DNA from: Episyrphus balteatus
Lineage: Eukaryota; Arthropoda; Insecta; Diptera; Syrphidae
Assembly (NCBI RefSeq): GCF_945859705.1
Contig: NC_079134.1
Coordinates: forward strand, 122,698,620 to 122,762,619
DNA: 64,000 nt
Direction of reading: 5' to 3'
The position numbers and the translations under genes were made by a program. This document shows, piece after piece, positions 1-11,090 of this stretch. The first letter of the stretch is position 1. Each line of letters begins with the position of its first letter. Under the pieces are notes generated by a model. That model saw nothing but the letters and a program-made list of their open reading frames with translations. It searched no databases and was not told the DNA's origin.

Positions 1-2489
1 TCTTATCTAAAAACACAGTGAATACTTTTATTTTAACATTTTAGACGTAAGTGTAAAGTGTTTATGTAAATCTAAAGGCATGCCATTCTTAACTCATTTA
101 ATTTAAAAAGTGAGGGTTAGAAGGAAAGCAATATAAATATTTCGGTCAAACACTGATTTGTAGTCAAGCTTCGGTAGAAATTATTTTGATTTGTAATAAA
201 ATATTTTTCACTCTTTAAATCATATACACCTCATTCTCCAAAGAATTGATAAACAGGATTTGAATATCAAACAGTTAAGCGAAAAAGTCGCTCTTAAAAA
301 ACAATGATGGACAGAACACTTAAAATCGCTACATAGAATGCAAACGGTCTTTTACAACACTTATCCGAATTAAAAATCTTTTTAGATCTAGAACATATAG
401 ATATTTACCTGGTGTCCGAAACTCATTTCTCCAATGGGCAAAGTCTAGATAATGTAATAGAAAACTATTCATGTTACCACGCTCCACATCCAGCTGACAA
501 GGCAAGAGGTGGATCGGCGATTCTTATAAAAGAAAGCTTAAAACATTATGAAGAAACCAAGCTTACTAATGAAAATATGCAAGTAACAACTATTAGTATT
601 GGTATGAAAAAGAAAGAGTTTAAGATAGCAGCTATATACTGCCCACCAAGGCGCTCCCTGACAGAAGATGACCTTACAGATCTATTAAAGGTAATTATAT
701 CTGTCGAAGGTAATTATGACTTGTCATCAGATCATACTCCAGTGATTCTATCACTAAGTGAATCGGAAGTAATAGAAAAAAGTAATCCAAAGCTTGTAAA
801 TAAGAAAACAAACTGGAGTGATTTTAGAGAAAGGCTTTTAAGTTTTATAAATTTAAGATCTCCCATGGATACAATCGAGCAAATTGACCATGAAGTGGAA
901 CAATTAATTGCTGATGTGCAACAGGCCGCTGAAGAAAGTACTCCAACATTTTCTAATAGAAGACAAAATGAAATAAAATATCCTTTAGAGATAAGAGAGT
1001 TGATAATAGAGAAAAGAAGAGCTCGAAGAAAATGGCAAAATACTAGATTTCCAGATGATAAAACAACGTTTAACCGTATAAGCAACAATCTTAAAAAACA
1101 AATTTATAAATTCAAAAATGATTCACTCAGTACATTCCTAAAGAATTTAACGACTGATGCTTCAACCGATTTTTCGCTATGGAAAGCAGCCAAGCGCCTG
1201 AAAAGACCGCAGTTACTAAACTCTCCCTTGAAATCTCAAGATGGGAAATGGATCGGTAACCCAAAAGAAAAAGCTAACCTTTTCGCGGAGCATCTTGCGA
1301 ATGTTTTTAAGCCATACCCAACAAACGCGGCTGAAAATAGCTTACAGTTTGTTGATAAGATAGATGAAAGTGAAATACCAATTGTAAGATTAAAAGAAAT
1401 AAAAAGTATGTGTTTACATCAACTATAAAATAAAAAATCACCAGGTTACGATCTAATTACTGCTCAGGTTATGAAAGAAATGCCTTTGAAAGCCTTCATA
1501 AAACTCCAATATATAATAAATGCATGCCTTAAGCAACGGTATGTCCCACACCATTGGAAAATTGCTGAAGTTATTGTCATACCCAAGCAAGGTAAGCCAC
1601 CTACAGAAGTGACGTCTTACAGACCAATATCGCTTATACCAATTATGGCAAAAGTTTTTGAAAAACTGCTTCTGAAGAGACTTAGCAAAATTATAGAAGA
1701 AAGAAGGTTAATCCCAAATCATCAGTTTGGCTTTAGAAATAAACATTCCACGATAGACCAAGTTCATAGAATAACGGATGTAATAGAAAAAGCATTAGAA
1801 GAAAAACAAGTATGTTCAGCTATTTTCTTAGATGTTGCTCAAGCCTTTGACAAGGTTTGGCATGAGGGACTTGAGTACAAACTGCAAAGGGATCTTCCCA
1901 GACAGTACTATGAAATATTAAAATCGTACATCTCAGACCGATTGTTTAGAGTAAGGTACGATCAAGAATATTCGGAATTGAAGAAAATAGAAGCCGGTGT
2001 ACCACAAGGAAGTGTCCTAGGTCCTACCCTGTATTTACTATACACAAGGGATATCCCAGTTGGTAATCACACCATAATGGCTACTTTTGCAGATGATACC
2101 GCAATTTTGGTACCCGACAAATGTGTCTCTAAGGCAGCAGTAAAACTACAAAATGCCGTGGACACAGTCAGAGATTGGACTGAAAAATGGCGTATCAAAC
2201 TAAATGAATCAAAATCTTAAACTTAAAAAAAAAAACTTAAAAACATATAAACTTAACAAATAAAAAGATAAACAATATTCCAATATTCATTAATAATCAA
2301 GCTGTACCTTACGCCAATACGGCCAAATACCTTGGAATGACTTTGAATGCAAAGCTAAAGTGGAAAGAGCACATCAAAAAGAAAAGAGAAGAACTAAACT
2401 TGAAATATAGAAAAATGTACTGGTTACTTGGTAACAACTCTGATTTATCAACCCAAAACAAAATAATGCTGTATAATAGGGTGTCCGTT
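1..2489 (+). mobile_element. Jockey-clade non-LTR retrotransposon (LINE), decayed fragment
   Basis: This is the body of a non-LTR retrotransposon. ORF2 begins near 304 and runs in one frame through an N-terminal apurinic-endonuclease domain into a reverse transcriptase. About 300 bases upstream contain no ORF1 that I can recognise. The homology stops abruptly near 2489, inside the region after the reverse transcriptase, so the 3' UTR and poly-A tail are missing. That is unusual, because LINE copies are normally truncated at the 5' end. The 5' limit of the element is not defined within the window. The next 95 bases are unrelated, and the hAT element then starts at 2585. Confidence 0.85.
304..2489 (+). 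pseudogene. LINE ORF2 pseudogene (endonuclease plus reverse transcriptase)
   Basis: In an intact element this protein nicks target DNA and reverse-transcribes the element RNA. The ATG at 304 opens the frame. A TAG at 334-336 sits where the endonuclease signature TWNANGL has Trp, a TAA at 1426-1428 falls just before NKKSPGYDLIT, and a TAA at 2218-2220 follows KLNESKS. All three are in the same frame. Endonuclease motifs SETHF and SSDHTPV are visible. The text between LTDLL (near 690) and LSSDHTPV (near 720) is far too short, so the central endonuclease core, including the conserved GGDYNAKH region, has been deleted. Reverse-transcriptase motifs are VPQGSVLGP near 2000 and FADD near 2090. The thumb-region motif AKYLGMTL follows the third stop. 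The protein cannot be functional. Confidence 0.85.
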
Positions 2490-2584
2490 ATTTCCCAAAG
2501 TGATGTTTTCGGGGGTGACACCCCCCAGATCGAAAGTTTAGGGCCCAAATACGGTTAATTAAGCAAAAACAAATTTTTTGGAGG

Positions 2585-4283
2585 CAGAGTTGGGTAATCG
2601 AATCGTTAATTACATTACATGTAATTACAGGGTAATTGCATTGTAATCGAATTACTTTCCCATTACAATGGAAATGTAATTCGAAATGCAATTACAATTA
2701 AATTACCGTGTAATTTTATTGTAATTACATTATGAAATTACAAAAGTAATTGCATTGTAATTAAATATTTTGAAATTTGAAAGTAATTATATTGTAATTG
2801 AAACTCGGAAATTAATTTCTAAATTAAATTAAACATTTTATTTTAGTCAAATGAAACAAAATCATTCAATAAATTAATTAATATTAGCTGTGTTTTATTA
2901 TTCCCGTGATCCAGATCAGATCATTTTATTTGTTAGCTATACAATAACAAAGCAAGATTCTTCTTTTTTTTGTAAGAGAAATGAAAACAATATGATTTGA
3001 TCTGGATCACGAGAATAATAAGACACAGCTATTATCATATTACGCGAAAAGTTACAGTAAAATTACTGGTAATTTATTATTGCTTTAAGCAAAACAAACT
3101 TTTCAAAGTTTGTGTCCGATAACTTATTTCACCGCAGCGCATTTATTATGCCCGCAAATGAAAAAAATCTTTCAATGGGAGCGACGACGATTGAAGTATT
3201 GTGTTGTACATCAGGAACAATGGCTTTGCAACTTGCTACATGCAACTTGGCACATGCAACACATGAAACTTGCCACATGCAACTTGCCACATGCAACTTG
3301 CCACATGCAACTTGGCACATGCAACTTGCAACATGCAACTTGCCACATGAAACTTGCCACATGCAACTTGCTACATGGAACTTGCAACTTGCCACATACG
3401 GCTATATCTCGAAATTTTGAAAAAAATGAAAAATTTTTTTTTGATGACCAAAGGTAGCGGGGACTCCAACCTACATTTGGGTACAACTCCTATCCTTGTA
3501 GGTGCACGCGTTCTCAAACCGGGAGAACTTAAAGGTCAAACAAAAGTTAAGCCCGATTCTGAAAAAATAGGCATGATGCGGTGGTTTAAAATGGAAGATG
3601 ATTTTTTAAAAATCTGACAATGTGCAAAGCGTAAGCCCATGACACAAGCTATCATTTGGCATCACTCCCAAAAATTGCTCTCAAGCGGTTAAGCTTCGCG
3701 GAGCGTTGAAAGGTTCGTTGATTTTTCGAAAAAAAATTTTACCCCAACTTTCAAACGCAATTATCTCGGAATTTTGAACAAAATCCAAAAACCGGATTAT
3801 ACCACTATTGGGTAGCTGAAAATATAACCTTTCATATGTCACCACCCCCATGTCTCTAGGTCAAAGCGTTCAGCTCCCAGAAGATTTTTCGCGCCCCCAA
3901 CTTCCAACGGCTCTATATCGGAATTTTGAAGGGGACTCTAACCTACATTTGGGTACAACTCCCATCCCTGTAGGTCCACCCTTTACATGTGGCATGTGGC
4001 ATAGTTTTTCTTTGAAATGTTGAAGGTTTAGATTTTGGTTTTATTTTGTTTTTAAAATATAATTACTTTAAAATTACAATTTTAATTACAATGCAATTAC
4101 TTTTGTAATTTCATCGTTTTAATTACAATAAAATTACACGGTAATTTAATTGTAATTGCATTTCGAATTACATTTCCATTGTAATGGGAAAGTAATTCGA
4201 TTACAATGCAATTACTCCACTAGTAATTGCATTGTAATTAATTAGTAATTAATTACAAATGTAATGATTACTCCCCAACTCTG
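2585..4283. mobile_element. Non-autonomous hAT-type transposon with 8-bp target duplication
   Basis: The element starts CAGAGTTGGG and ends with the inverted form ending CTCTG. Both sides are flanked by the identical 8-bp duplication TTTGGAGG (2577-2584 and 4284-4291), the size made by hAT transposases. The terminal arms, roughly 2585-2790 and 4050-4283, are rich in GTAATTAC-like words and are largely reverse complements of each other. No transposase is visible inside. The interior holds a minisatellite (3229-3399) and two copies, near 3459 and 3934, of a segment around ACCTACATTTGGGTACAACT. It would have to be mobilised by a transposase encoded elsewhere. The perfect duplication suggests fairly recent insertion. 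Confidence 0.85.
3229..3399. repeat. Minisatellite, about 12 copies of 14-bp CAACTTGCCACATG
   Basis: Tandem copies of CAACTTGCCACATG with single-base variants (GGCAC, GCTAC, GAAAC) lie inside the hAT element. Reading frames on both strands stay open only because of the repeat. It is an internal feature of the transposon and not a gene. Confidence 0.9.
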
Positions 4284-4600
4284 TTTGGAGGTCATTAACC
4301 CGTGCCTCTAAGGTCATACTTTCCCCATACAAATTTGTATGGGAAATTTTTAACTCATACATAAAATTTTTTTTCTTTCGAGTTAAATCATCTATTTTTA
4401 AAATGTTTGTTGATTCTGGTTGGAAAATAGTTCCTTTAAAAGATTACATTCAAAATTTCCCGTTAAAATTTTTTTTTATATTTTATTTCGGTTTTTGAAA
4501 TTATTAGCTGTTTTCGTAGTTTTTGCTTTCACCTATCACATAATTTTAAATGCAGTTTTATTGGTTTTTAATTCTTTTCAAATATTGCATTCAAAAATTT

Positions 4601-4866
4601 GTGTATAAATCAAAAATTTTAATTTTTTTAAATTTCTATTTGAAATTTTTGCCGTTTTTATATTAAATAAATATTATTAAATACTTTACCCTTTCTTGTT
4701 TGCAACTTTTTGTATGTCATTTTTTAGGTGATTAATTTTTAAACAAAATTCAATAAAAATATTGTAAACATATCTTTTGTAGTTCGAGAAAAATAAATTT
4801 AAACGTATAAAAACGGCAAAAATTTAAAAAAAAAAATTAAAAAAATTAAAATTTTTGATTTATACG
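4601..4866. repeat. AT-rich inverted repeat, 60-bp arms
   Basis: Arms 4601-4660 and 4806-4866 are near reverse complements (GTATAAATCAAAAATTTTAA on the left, its complement on the right; TTTTTGCCGTTTTTAT pairs with ATAAAAACGGCAAAAA). The arms flank about 145 bases of AT-rich sequence. It is probably a small hairpin transposon, but I could not identify a target duplication. Confidence 0.6.
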
Positions 4867-5144
4867 CAGCCAAATAGTAATTGCGTGCCCTTAATAGTCA
4901 AACGCCTTAAGTGAGCGCTAAGTGCCACAAGTCCGACAACAATTGGCAATTTTGACGCCAAGATCGGAAAAAAGGCTTGACGGTCGGAAAGCTTAACTGA
5001 AGGAAAACACCTCCAGCAGCGGACTCAGGCTTACCGATTTTGCAGAGGGACGAAATGTCATCATCTCAATCACTCAATGTCCCTGTCTAAATTTAAACAA
5101 AAGTACCTACATGGCGGTCTTCAGATCATCAAACCGTCGATCGT
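4867..5144. other. Unannotated segment interrupted by the Transib-like insertion
   Basis: This stretch and its continuation after 6985 are noticeably more GC-balanced than the surroundings and would be contiguous without the element at 5150-6980. I found no convincing open frame, splice structure or RNA gene. It could be untranslated or regulatory sequence of a neighbouring gene, or older transposon sequence. Confidence 0.4.
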
Positions 5145-5149
5145 CGACG

Positions 5150-6980
5150 CACAGTGTGACAATTCGCACATTTAGCGGGATTTAATTAATAACGCTCACA
5201 AATTATAACTTTTCGTGGATTTTTTTTATAGAATTTATAACAAATATATACAAAATGAAATGAAACAACAATTTTGTTAATATTCTTTCATATTTTAAAC
5301 AAAAGAGGTTTAATGGGGGTCATTTTTGGGCAAAAGTACGATAACTCACAAGGTGAAGAATTTTAACGAATTCATGTAGAGGAGGTAAATACAAGCATGT
5401 TTAACTACAGGAAAAGGGGTCAATTCCTCCCCGTTTAAGAGGGAGGGGCAATTTTCTAAAAAATTACTTAAAATTACTTAAATTAAGAAAAAAATATTTA
5501 AAAACGATGGCAACACTTACAGTTATGAATGATACCTTTTTCAAAAGCCAACATTTTATACTAAATTCCTATTTTTAAATCAAGTTATTTTAATAAATAG
5601 TTTTTGAAATAATCAATTTCAAAGTCAAAATTTGGGAAAAAAAAGTTTTAAGAAACACATAGAGGACTATATTTTTAAAGACTGTGGATATCAATACAAA
5701 ATTGATTGATAAATCCAACTGCTTTAATTCACTCATTATTAAACACTAAAAACCATATGTTCCTATGCCTTCTAGTTTTTGAGAAAATTGAAAAATAAGG
5801 AAACTACTTTCTTAAAAGATTTTTTTTTTTTTGCTATTTTCCATAACCTTGGCTTTAACAGTGCCACTATCAAAAATGGTCTTTGATATTTAACTTCATG
5901 AATACTTGCTGGCATATGAAACCAGCTATAGTTTCTGATATATAGCTCCCTCGTATCTCTTGCAAATGTTTCAAAGGAATCTACGTCAATTACATACCCA
6001 GACCCAAGCGCTTCTAAAATAATTTGAAACTTTTTATGATTTCAATATCGATTCCTGTAATTTCAGCAGTTTTTTCTTCATCTCTAAAAAATCTTCTGGC
6101 CGTGTTGCCATCATTTGTGTTGCCGGGCTGTTGAGTTTCAGCTCTAAATCTATCTTGAATCATTTTGTTCTTGCTTTGACCTTTTCTTTACTCCCTTGAT
6201 CTCTAACCTGCCAAACTTTAACATCTAGTCTATAAGCTGAATGTTCACTTCAGATGGTTTTTCTGCACAAATGTAGCAGGTTTGTGACGAAGATGTTATA
6301 GATGATAAGGGAATTTCATTTAAAACAATTTGTGGCAGTTTAATGATTTCATTTAACCAATCACAATTATTGCTTTCAAAGCGTTCTCTATTACGACCAC
6401 ATTTGGCCATTTTTTCGTCAAACCTCAAGCATAAAGTTTTGAAGGTTGCCTTTTCCTAATTTCGGTTGTCATCCTAGAATACGAAAAATTTTGTATGAGT
6501 GTCGCACCTGTGCGCAAAAAGATAAAACACTTTTTGGTTCCACATATATACAGCTTTAAAACAAAAAGGGTCTCAACCTTGAAAAACACTGTAAAACTAT
6601 ACTTTTTGTCTAATGGACACATAAAACACATAGTTTTCACTATTTTTTCGCTTCCAAGCACCCCCATTTTTATGACAACAATTTATAAAAAAAAAACTTA
6701 GGTTTATAATCACAAATATTATATTAAATATAAAAAAAAATAAACTTTTCCCTTAAACCTCACGAACCACTTGCAACAGAACCAAAATCCACTTGGCACT
6801 AAATCAGACCATTCTCCTAAAAATAATACAAAAGTTAATTTCTAAAGTAATTTTTTGTTGTTGTGCTTAGTTCTAACGCATAAAAATGTGCATATTCGTT
6901 GAGGGGGAGGTTTTTGTTTACATTCATGTATGTTGTTTTTTTAATTAAATCCCGCTAAATGTGCGAATTGTCACACTGTG
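5150..6980. mobile_element. Transib-like DNA transposon with RSS-heptamer ends
   Basis: The element has perfect 40-bp terminal inverted repeats (5150-5189 and 6941-6980), each beginning CACAGTG. It is flanked on both sides by the 5-bp direct repeat CGACG (5145-5149 and 6981-6985). Transib elements, the source of RAG1, are known for CAC-initiated ends that resemble recombination signal sequences and for 5-bp GC-rich target duplications. After the heptamer come 23 bases and then an A/T-only stretch (ATTTAATTA) where a nonamer would lie. A decayed transposase with Transib signatures lies inside on the minus strand. About 5330-5830 is a copy of the dispersed repeat family also seen near 24.5, 25.1, 52.9 and 62.5 kb, so the element is rearranged and non-autonomous. 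Confidence 0.85.
5831..6428 (-). pseudogene. Transib (RAG1-core-related) transposase remnant
   Basis: Read on the minus strand, an N-terminal-like piece starts near 6428 with MAKCGRNRERF and carries a CYIC motif; it ends at a stop near 6225. Downstream in another frame (about 6160 to 6010) is QPGNTNDGNTARRFF followed by AEITGID. After a further frameshift comes LEALGSGYVID, then NYSWFHMPASIHEV (about 6010 to 5835). The NDGNTARRFF...EITGID block and the W(F/Y)xMPxSxH block match, as I remember them, the C-terminal part of Transib transposases, which is homologous to the RAG1 core. The middle of the protein, including the catalytic aspartates, is absent and the frames are broken, so it is not functional. 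Confidence 0.75.
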
Positions 6981-6985
6981 CGACG

Positions 6986-7609
6986 CTTCAATCCAATTCA
7001 TCACGTTGCACTTGACGCCACGCAGGGAATTCTTCAAATATCATGAATTTCCGAACGAATGTATTCAGGCGCATGCAGCGACGAAGTTTTTTTTAATAAA
7101 AAATACTGCAGACAAGAAACAGAACTGCTGAGAGGTTAAAAACGGTAGGTTCAAGACTAAATGTATATTCAACAAAATTGTACCTGGGGTTATTTTACAC
7201 AAAATTGTCATACAAAATGTTCTTGTATTACGCACCATTTACAAATTATATCACTTCAAACTCGCATATCGTCGGTCGGCCTTATAAGAAAACCTCGTAA
7301 CTCCTAAACTCAAAATTTTAAAGAAGGGACGAAAGAGTAGAAAGACAACAGAGTAGTTTGGGAGTAACGTGCTGTGCAAAATTTGAATTTAAATCTATTT
7401 ATAGTTTTCGAATAGACTTCAAATTTTCTGGGTTGCTCCGCTGACTTATTTTCTCAAAAATGGCGTTTAAAAGTAATTTTTGAAAAAAGGTGGAGTTATG
7501 AGGTTTCCTTATGAGGCCGACTATATTTTTTTCTTGATATTTTTATATTTGTTATTTTGAAATGTTGTAATGTCTAAACGGTAAGTCCTACAAAAAAACT
7601 TTATATGAC
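6986..7609. other. No gene recognised
   Basis: The sequence just after the Transib-like element continues the GC-balanced segment that ends at 5144. From about 7130 it becomes AT-rich with no supported open frame. Confidence 0.4.
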
Positions 7610-8172
7610 ATTTTTATTAAATATGATTTAAAATCATGAAAATATAAAATATATATAAACCAGCATAAAAGTGTTCATATATGCGTTTCGCCCCGATGTA
7701 ATGGTTGGGCTCATCAGAAGATGACCATTACACCTTGTCTTGACGCATATTTTCCCGAATAAATCGAGATTCCATATAATCCGAGCTGCATAGAGCAACT
7801 GCGAATTATATAGTTGCTACAAGTCTTCAAAGAAGATAAATTGTAGCTATTTTTATTGCCTTGCTATGGCATTGGAGAAATATTTGACTGTTAACAGTCG
7901 AAATGTTTTATCCTGAACACCGTTGATTTTTATTAAATATGATTTAAAATCATGAAAATATAAAATATATATAAACCAGCATAAAAGTGTTCATATATGC
8001 GTTTCGCTCCGATGTAATGGTTGGGCTCATCAGAAGATGACCATTACACCTTGTCTTGACGCATATTTTCCCGAATAAATCGAGATTTTATATTTTCATG
8101 ATTTTAAATCATATTTAATAAAAATCAAAGGTGTTCAGGATAAAACATTTCGACTGTTAACAGTCAAATATT
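7610..8172. repeat. Composite repeat: 160-bp direct duplication inside a palindromic element
   Basis: The segments 7610-7771 and 7926-8087 are almost identical direct copies. The flanks 7877-7968 and 8084-8172 are reverse complements and share TTGACTGTTAACAGTC and ATGTTTTATCCTGAACACC. Each 160-bp unit contains TGTAATGGT...ACCATTACA around CTCATCAGAAGATG. This looks like a hairpin mobile element with a duplicated internal module. The CTCATCAGAAG-type hairpin is reminiscent of Penelope-like element ends, but that is a weak resemblance. Confidence 0.65.
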
Positions 8173-9284
8173 TCTTTTATATGACAATTTTTTTGTAAAA
8201 TAACCTCAGCTACAATTTTGTGAAACATAATTTTGTCTAAAACCTACCGTTTTATTGTGGCCTTTGATCCCTTATAAAGGGACTAGCCGACAAAGAAAAC
8301 TCCAGGACTTTTCACAGATTGTAAACCACCCTAACAGCAAGCTGTATAGCAAAAATTAGCCTATTACAAATTTGTTCCCTTCTTTGGCAATTTTTCGTCA
8401 ATTCTTGATGGATTAATTAACAAGATGTTTTATGGTTTGACAGGTGGTGGCTGTTGCGTGAGCAAAAGTAAACTCCAACAGCTGTTTCAAAACACTTGAT
8501 ACATTGTAAGTTTTGGAGCTTAGACTTATTCCCAGAAGTTAAGATATTGTTTGAACAATCGGTTATACTTTTAAAGCCAAACTATATTTTTTTTACTGTA
8601 AATCAGTCTTTCACTATCACATAATTTCGGAGTACATATTTATGAAATTTAATGCATCACGTCGTCGTGTCGTAGGTATAGTGACCAATTTTGTATTCAT
8701 GTACCTACGTCATTACATTTCTTTGATCCATATGGTTTTAAATTTTATTTACCACCAGAATACGTGAAATATCTGAAACGTGAAATATCTTATATAACTT
8801 TTATATCAAATGAGTTTTCAATTTGTTTCCATCACAACTCAACCCTCTCTTCGTTGTAACTGACTATACTGACTGAGTCATCATTTACATTTATACACCA
8901 TATGAATTTCTAATATTTTGTCAATGGTCTTCTCACTCTCTCTCTCTCTTGACATCACTTCATAAATTGAAAATTTACATTCCTTGCAATATATGATGAG
9001 GATGACATACAGCTGCTATTTTGAGATTGAATTTTGTCAAAGTTACTTCAAAAATAAAGTTGAAAAAGTTTCTTTAATCCTCAGGTTAAAGAAAACTTAA
9101 AAGTGCACGAAGTTACTTAATGTTTTCTTACGGAATTTTTCATAAAAATATTAAATAGCTAATAGTGGAGTAACTAAAGCTCAAAAATTGGCAATATTAG
9201 GGAACCCGGCCGAACAGCTTAGATTTTGATGATCTTTTTTTTCAAACGTCGGTAATTAAAAATACTTTAAAGTCTATAGATTAA
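8173..9284. other. AT-rich region, no gene recognised
   Basis: There is no open frame, splice structure or RNA gene that I can support. A short CT-rich tract (CTCTCTCTCTCT) lies near 8935-8950. Confidence 0.4.
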
Positions 9285-10405
9285 AAATTGCCGGTGTTGC
9301 CGTTTTGATTTTTTAAATTTAATTGAAGATTTTTGTGAACAAAAACAAATTTTTTTCAAAAATTTTTCTTAAATTTCATAAATTAATTGATGCCAAAAGA
9401 TTGTCTAGGAAATTCAAGGAAAAAAAAATATATGGGAGTGAGGGACAATCTTCCATAGTTCAAGCGATAGATGCAATTTTCTTATTAATTGACTTCAAAC
9501 ACAAAAAAAAATATTTAAACACAACGGCAACACCTACAATATTCAAATATACATTTTTTAAAAGCTAGAAGCTTAGTCATATATGTAAAATAGCTTTTGA
9601 AAGAATGGTAATTGAACTCAGATTTTTGAAAAAAAAAATTATTGAAAAAATTTTAACATGTCGTTTTTTAAACTTGGTCGTAATATAAAATGCATTTATT
9701 TTCAAATTTTTTTGGCCGCATTTATTATGATTTCAAATTATAAAAGGAAATGTCAATATGGATTACGGTTTATGAAAAAAATTAAAAAGTATTTCATTTT
9801 CGAAGAACTTTTTTTAATAGAAGTTTTGAAAAAAAATGTAACTTATTTTTTTTTTTAAAGTTCAACATCTAAACATAAAATTATTTTTTATTCATTTAAT
9901 AACCCTTACTGTTGAAAGTTAAATAGCAAAAATTTAAAGTTCCTATTTACCACAGTCTTTGATAAAATTAATTATTTCAATGCAAAAATTCAGTTTTAAT
10001 AAAAAAAAACCATTGAAATTGAAGTAATTTTTCATTTTTTTTTTTTCAAAAGTGTGATATATTTTACCTTTTTTGCTTCGAAATTCAACTGATAATATTT
10101 ATGGCCAAACATTTTTTTTAAATAAATTCATATTTTATTAGAAAAAGTTTGGAAAAAAGTCATTTTAAATTTTTCTAATAACATTTTTTTTTTAATTCTG
10201 AGTTTGAGGACCATTTTTTCAGAAAGTCTTGATCAAATTTAGTGGATTTAAATTTAAGAGATAAGAATGAGCTTCTGGCTTTTTAAAAATGTATTTTAAA
10301 ATATTGTAGGTGTTGCCGTTGTTTTCAAAATATTTTTTTTGTGTTTGAGGTCAGAATGTTAGAAAATTGCATTTATCGCTTAAACGATGCACATAGGGGT
10401 ATTTT
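9285..10405. repeat. Foldback repeat related to the dispersed GGCAACAC family
   Basis: Arms near 9455-9590 and 10255-10395 are reverse complements: ACAACGGCAACACCTACAAT on the left pairs with ATTGTAGGTGTTGCCGTTGT on the right, and ATAGATGCAATTTTCT with AGAAAATTGCATTTAT. The words GGCAACAC(T/C)TACA and CAATTTTCT are shared with the repeats near 5.5, 24.6, 25.1, 53.0 and 62.5 kb. The interior is AT-rich with chance open frames only. Confidence 0.6.
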
Positions 10406-10441
10406 CCAATTTTACGCGGACAAAATTATTTTTCCGGTAAA

Positions 10442-10562
10442 AGTTCTAAAGTTTGATTTCAAATTCGTATCTATAAAATTTTGATTGTTTTCTTGACAAT
10501 TTTTCTTTTAATTAAACAATCAAAATTTTATTGATACGAATTTTAACCCAAACTTTAGAACT
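10442..10562. repeat. Hairpin, about 47-bp arms
   Basis: TTCTAAAGTTTG at 10444 pairs with CAAACTTTAGAA ending at 10560, and AAAATTTTGATTGTTT pairs with AAACAATCAAAATTTT. The loop is about 25 bases. It is probably a small MITE. Confidence 0.65.
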
Positions 10563-10659
10563 TGGTACACTTTTACATCTCAATACTTTTTGTGCCAGCA
10601 TAATTTCAACATAGGAGAACTTGGCTCTTTTTTTAACAGTAATGTTTTTGTTGTGATTT

Positions 10660-11090
10660 CACATCTGTTTGCAAGGTATGGCTGTAGAATTGAAAATCTC
10701 TATATTTGATGAAAATTCAGTGAAAATGGGCGGTTGCCATGCCCCCTGGCTGAAATTCTCAAATTTTAAATTTTTTCCTTTGTATAAACTACCAGCTCTA
10801 CCATTCTACCAAATTTCAATATTCTACGATTATCAGAAGTGCTCTATAATATTTTATGAAAATTCAGCGGAAATGGGCGAATGCCACGCCCCCTGAATTG
10901 AAAATCTCAAATTTTCGATTTTTTTCCTTTGTATACACCACAAGTCTAATCACCGTCTAAGATTTCAAGTTTCTACGATATCGGGAAGTTCTCCATAATT
11001 TTGATGATCTGTCAGTGAGTCAGTGAATCAGTGAGTCAGTGAATCAGTGAGTCAGTTACGGTTTTTGCGATTTTTGAAGCAATATATCTC
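10660..11090. repeat. Dispersed repeat with GTCAGTGA minisatellite
   Basis: Two diverged direct units contain TTCAG(T/C)G(A/G)AAATGGGCG followed by GCCCCCTG (near 10710 and 10860). They are followed by about five copies of GTCAGTGA(G/A)TCAGTGAATCA between 11010 and 11057. The word GCCACGCCC also appears in the tandem repeats near 22.1-22.4 kb. It is non-coding repetitive sequence. Confidence 0.6.

Noticed and set aside
3110..3486. Overlapping Cys/His-rich frames resembling metal-binding repeats
   Set aside because: They come from the 14-bp CAACTTGCCACATG minisatellite inside the hAT element and are open on both strands equally.
9323..9858. Lys/Phe-rich open frames near 9.3-9.9 kb
   Set aside because: They reflect AT-rich foldback sequence and have no conserved motif.
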